Source of the DNA: Prorocentrum cordatum
Taxonomy: Eukaryota; Sar; Dinophyceae; Prorocentrales; Prorocentraceae
Reading direction: 5' to 3'
NCBI GenBank assembly: GCA_963575745.1
Contig: CAUYUJ010000158.1
Coordinates: 35,963 to 99,962, forward strand
DNA: 64,000 nucleotides
A model generated the notes under the pieces. The model ran no database searches. It was not told where the DNA came from and worked only from the letters and a program-made list of their open reading frames with translations. The position numbers and the translations under genes were made by a program. Numbering within the stretch: position 1 is the stretch's first letter; the number at the start of each line of letters is the position of its first letter. Shown piece after piece: positions 60,391 to 64,000 of this stretch.

Positions 60391-61325
60391 CTGCTGGCGG
60401 GGGAGAAGGGGGAGGACGACAGGGAGTGAAGGGATGAGCGGGAGCGGAGGATGACGACGAGGCTCGATGGCATCACTGCCACTGCAGATGCAGCCAATTC
60501 TTGATCTTGTTGCTCGCCTTGGCTCTCCGTCGCCTCTCTTCGGGTCCCACGCAGCTGCCCGCCTCGCGCCAATGGAGGAGGAGAGGTGGAGGACGAGGCG
60601 GGGGAGCGAGTCACAACGACAGAAAGGACGAAGGGGAGCGAGGGAGAACGAGGAGAGAGTGAGAACGAGGATATGTATATATATATATATATATAAACAT
60701 ATATGTATATTTATATTTCTATATATATATATAGATATACGCACATATAGAGCGATGGAGACAAGGTGGAGGACGAGGGGTGGAGGACGAAAGAAAAAAC
60801 AATGCAATCCTGTGCAAAAAAACACTCCAGATACCGTGAACGCAAAGACCCCTTTCAATGGCCCGCGCGGTCTCGGCGTAGCCTTGGCGCGGAGAGAAGG
60901 ACGAGGGGGCAGGGGAGGTGAGGGGAGGGGGCGAGGAGGGGGGGTGGGGGGGAGGATAAATTAGGTGCGCTCGTGCCTTATGTGATATCCCTTCCCGCCC
61001 ATCCCTTACCATCGCTTTTTTTGTCATCTGCGGATGCATGTCCTACCCGATCTGGAACTTCCAGCAATACCCCATCGTGTAATGCGCAATCAGAAAGGGG
61101 GAACCAAGCAGGAGGAAAAGGACGATGATGCAGGAGAAGGAAGAGGAGGACAAGGACGTACAGCAGCCGCAGCGGGAAGTGTAATTGAATGAGCGGGAGG
61201 AGCAGGAAGACCAGGGGAAGGCTGATGAGGGGAAAGGAGGGGGGCGACTGCGATGAACATTAGCCTGGCGAAAGACCCAACCATATGCAGTTGTGAATAC
61301 CGCAACTGTGAGTATCTTCATCGGT
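60391..61325. other. Low-complexity spacer
   Basis: G/A-rich DNA with a TA run at 60675-60735. No gene recognised. Confidence 0.5.
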
Positions 61326-63145
61326 GGTGCTTCCTATGGGGCCACGAAGCGCTGTACTTGGCGGGTGACACGCAATGAGCAAAGGCCGTGTTGGATGGTG
61401 GTGGACGCATGCGGGCGGTGCCACTGGGACCGTCCGTGGAACTCCCTATGGGGCCACGAAACGGTGTACTGGGTGGGTGAAACGCAGGGAGCAAGGGATG
61501 TGCTGGGTGGTGGTGGGCGCATGCGGGCGGTGCCACTGGGACCTTCGGTGGAGCCCCCTATGGGGCCACGGAACGCTGTACTGGGTGGGTGAAGCGCAGG
61601 GAGCATGGGCTGTGCTGGGTGGTGGCGGACGCATGCGGGCGGTGCCACTGGGACTTTCGGCGGGCCCCCTCATGGGGCCACGAAACGCTGTACTGGGTGG
61701 GTGAAGCGCAAGGGGCAACAACTATGCTGGGTGGTGGCGGACGCATGCGGGCGGTGCCACTGGAGCCTTCGGTGGAGCTCCCATATGGGGCCACGAAGCG
61801 CTGTACTGGGTGGGCGAAACGCAGGGAACAAAGGGCTGTGCTGGTTGGTGGCGGACGCATGCGGGCAGTGCCACTGGGACCTTCGGTGGAGCTCCCTATG
61901 GGGCCACGAAGCGCTGTAGTGGGTGGGTGAAACGCAGGGGGCAAACATGTGCTGGGTGGTGGCGGACGCATGCGGGCGGTGCCACTGGGGGCTTCGGTGG
62001 AACCCCCTTATGGGGCCACGCAGCGCTGTACTGGGTGGGCGAAACGCAGAGAGCAAAACCGTGTTGGGTGGAAGCGGGCGCATGCGGGCGGTGCCACTGG
62101 GACCTTCGGTGGGACCCCCTTTTATGGGGCCACGAAACGCTGTAGTGGGTGGGTGAAGCGCCGGGGGAACAAATTGTTGGATGGTGGCGGACGCATGCGG
62201 GCGGTGCCACTGGGACCTTCCGTGGAGCTCCCTATGGGGCCACGGAACCCTGTACTGGGTGGGTGGAACGCAGGGGGCAAAGGCTGTGCTGGGTGGTGGC
62301 GGACGCATGCGGGCGGTGCCAGTGGGACCTTCGGTGGAGCCCCCATATGGGGCCACGGAACCCTGTACTGGGTGTTGGTGAAACGCAGGGCGGACGCATG
62401 GTGTGGCTGGGGGGCCTCCTATGGGGCCACGGAGCGTTGTACTGGGTGGGTGAAACGAAAGGAGAACTTGCTGTACTGGGTGGTGACGGACGCATGCGGG
62501 CGGTGCCACTGGGACCTTCGGTGGGGCTCCCTATGGGGCCACGAAACGTTGTACTGGGTGGGTGAGACGGAAGGGGCAATGGCTGTACTGGGTGGTGGCG
62601 GACGCATGCGGGCGGTGTCACTGGGACCTTCGGTGGGGCTCCCTATGGGGCCACGAAGCGCTGTACTGGGTGGGCGAAACGCAGGGAACAAAGGCTGTGC
62701 TGGTTGGTGGCGGACGCATGCGGGCGGTGCCACTGGGACCTTCGGTGGAGCTCCCTATGGGGCCACGAAGCGCTGTACTGGGTGGGTGAAGCGCAGGGAG
62801 CAAAGGTTGTGCTGGGTGGTGGCGGACGCATGCGGGCGGTGCCACTGGGACCTTCGGTGGACTCCCCTTATGGGGCCACGAAGCGCTGTACTGGGTGGGC
62901 GAAGCGCAAGGAGCAAAGGCCGTGTTGGGTGAAGGCGGACGCATGCGGGCGGTGCCACTGGGACACTCGGTGGAGCTCCCTATGGGGCCACGGAGCGCTG
63001 TACTGGGTGGGTGGAACGCAGGGAGCAAGGGCTGTGCTGGGTGGTGGCGGACGCATGCGGGCGGTCCCAGTGGGGGCTTGGGTGGAGCTCCCCATGGGCG
63101 ACAAAACGCTGTGTTGGGTGGGTGAAACGCATGGAAGAAGGAGGA
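61326..63145 (+). repeat. 112-bp satellite, about 16 units
   Basis: The landmark gcatgcgggcggtgcc recurs near 61404, 61516, 61628, 61740, 61854, 61965, 62078, 62190, 62302, 62489, 62601, 62713, 62825, 62938 and 63050. Spacing is mostly 112 bp, with one shortened unit near 62394. Each unit also has tatggggccacg and gtactgggtggg. Because 112 is not a multiple of 3, reading frames rotate from unit to unit, so the long open frames do not indicate a repeat protein. Confidence 0.95.
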
Positions 63146-63615
63146 GGGAGGGGAGGAGGGGGAGGGGGGGGAGGAGGAGAGGAATAACGCGGGGACTGTC
63201 TCTTCAAAACGAGGACCCAACACCAAAAGATGGTTGGGAAAAACTCTCATCCAGGCACGTGGCCGCGTTGGTGCGAGAGCGCCATTCTGAACGACGAGAG
63301 CAAACTACCTTTCCGATAATGAGGCACAAGCTTCAGCGGGAACATTATTTTACAACACCGGAAACTATCGGATGGAGAAACACATTGAGAAGCAACAGCT
63401 GCTGTCAAATCTGTAGCAAAACAAATATGCACAGAGAACGGGACACATTGAGGAAAGAGTCAAGGGAGAGAGGAGCGTAATATTCAGAATGTGTAGCTGC
63501 GGAGAGGAGGGCGGGAGGTGGACATATAGGACGAGAGGGATATTCCCACATACATTGGCTGCTTGCGCCAGGCCTTGCCAGATTTTGCAAGAAAAGCGAG
63601 AAGGATCAGAATCCC
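63146..63615. other. Unannotated spacer
   Basis: A short GGA-rich run at 63135-63182, then unremarkable sequence. No gene. Confidence 0.45.
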
Positions 63616-63895
63616 CTCCTCAATCTCACCCTCCTCCACCTCCTTCTCCCGCCCTCCTACTTGTCCTCCGCCTCGGCCTCCTCCTCCTCCTCCTCCTCCT
63701 CTTCTGGAGCCCCTGGAGCCTCTGACAAGGCTATCCTCCTCCTCCTCGTCCTCCTCCTCCTCCTCCTCCTCCTCTTCCTCCTTCCCACCCGCCTCATGCT
63801 CCTCCTCCTGCTTCTGCTCCCGCTCCTGCTCCTCCTCCTCCTCCTCCTCCTCCTCCTCTTCCTCCTCCTCCTCCTCCTCCTCCATCTCTTTTCCA
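63616..63895 (+). repeat. TCC pyrimidine tract
   Basis: About 280 bp of TCC-dominated sequence. Followed at about 63950-63975 by one inverted copy of the motif gaggatgtctcaggcgaaac (seen as gtttcgcctgagacgttctc). Confidence 0.92.
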
Positions 63896-64000
63896 TCTCG
63901 ATAACTCCTCCTTGTCGCGCCTCGAAGCGTGTCGATGGGGCGGGCCGGGCGTTTCGCCTGAGACGTTCTCACTGTTTCGAGTCCTTACGCTTAACATGTG

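Noticed and set aside
61589-63480. Repeat protein with GATGTFGGAPYGATKRCTGW-type units
   Set aside because: Frames are open in several registers and both strands, and a 112-bp period rotates frame each unit.

Overview
This window looks like repeat-rich, gene-poor nuclear DNA of a large eukaryotic genome, most probably a dinoflagellate. That is inferred from three things: a non-LTR retrotransposon of the endonuclease-RT-RNase H type with F-V-D-D at RT motif C, a GC-AG intron in a proteasome gene, and the extreme load of simple repeats, minisatellites and degenerate tandem repeats. No bacterial operon, CRISPR/cas locus, rRNA or tRNA was found. Two 100-N scaffold gaps (6301-6400 and 51401-51500) both lie inside or beside repeats.

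Layout. 1-8.3 kb: purine tracts, a 2-kb TAC-triplet block, a CGA block and the first copies of dispersed repeat families. 8.37-8.6 kb: a degenerate CCCTAAA-like (telomere-like) tract leading into about 2 kb of AT-rich DNA without genes. 10.7-12 kb: TA-rich DNA around an element whose ends are inverted repeats. 12-25 kb: degenerate tandem repeats, two copies of a 0.7-kb dispersed repeat and uncertain minus-strand coding segments at 15.6-17.5 kb. 25.275-25.457 kb: a very clean MITE-like element with 37-bp inverted ends and an 8-bp target duplication. 26.3-27.5 kb: part of an Rpn13/ADRM1-type proteasomal ubiquitin receptor on the minus strand. 28.7-31.6 kb: a duplicated block with CGA arrays and hairpins. 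33.9-35.0 kb: a possible plus-strand gene.

36.5-45.2 kb holds one decayed LINE on the minus strand. It runs (high to low coordinate) Zn-ribbon/coiled-coil region, truncated endonuclease, RT, then RNase H plus a Cys/His tail. It is split inside its CPRC...HRIWEC motif by about 2.9 kb of a composite minisatellite element, which itself encloses an unrelated Cys-rich ORF of about 346 codons. Relatives of the inserted element stand head to tail at 51.5-56.1 kb. A short motif, GAGGATGTCTCRAGCGAAA, recurs about 30 times from 38.2 to 58.7 kb, often every 75 bp. A possible NTF2-like fragment lies at 47.9-48.55 kb. 61.3-63.15 kb is a 112-bp satellite with 16 units.

The only clear host function is the proteasome receptor. 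The rest records retrotransposition, satellite growth and segmental duplication. Most long open frames here are artefacts of stop-free repeats and are not listed as genes.
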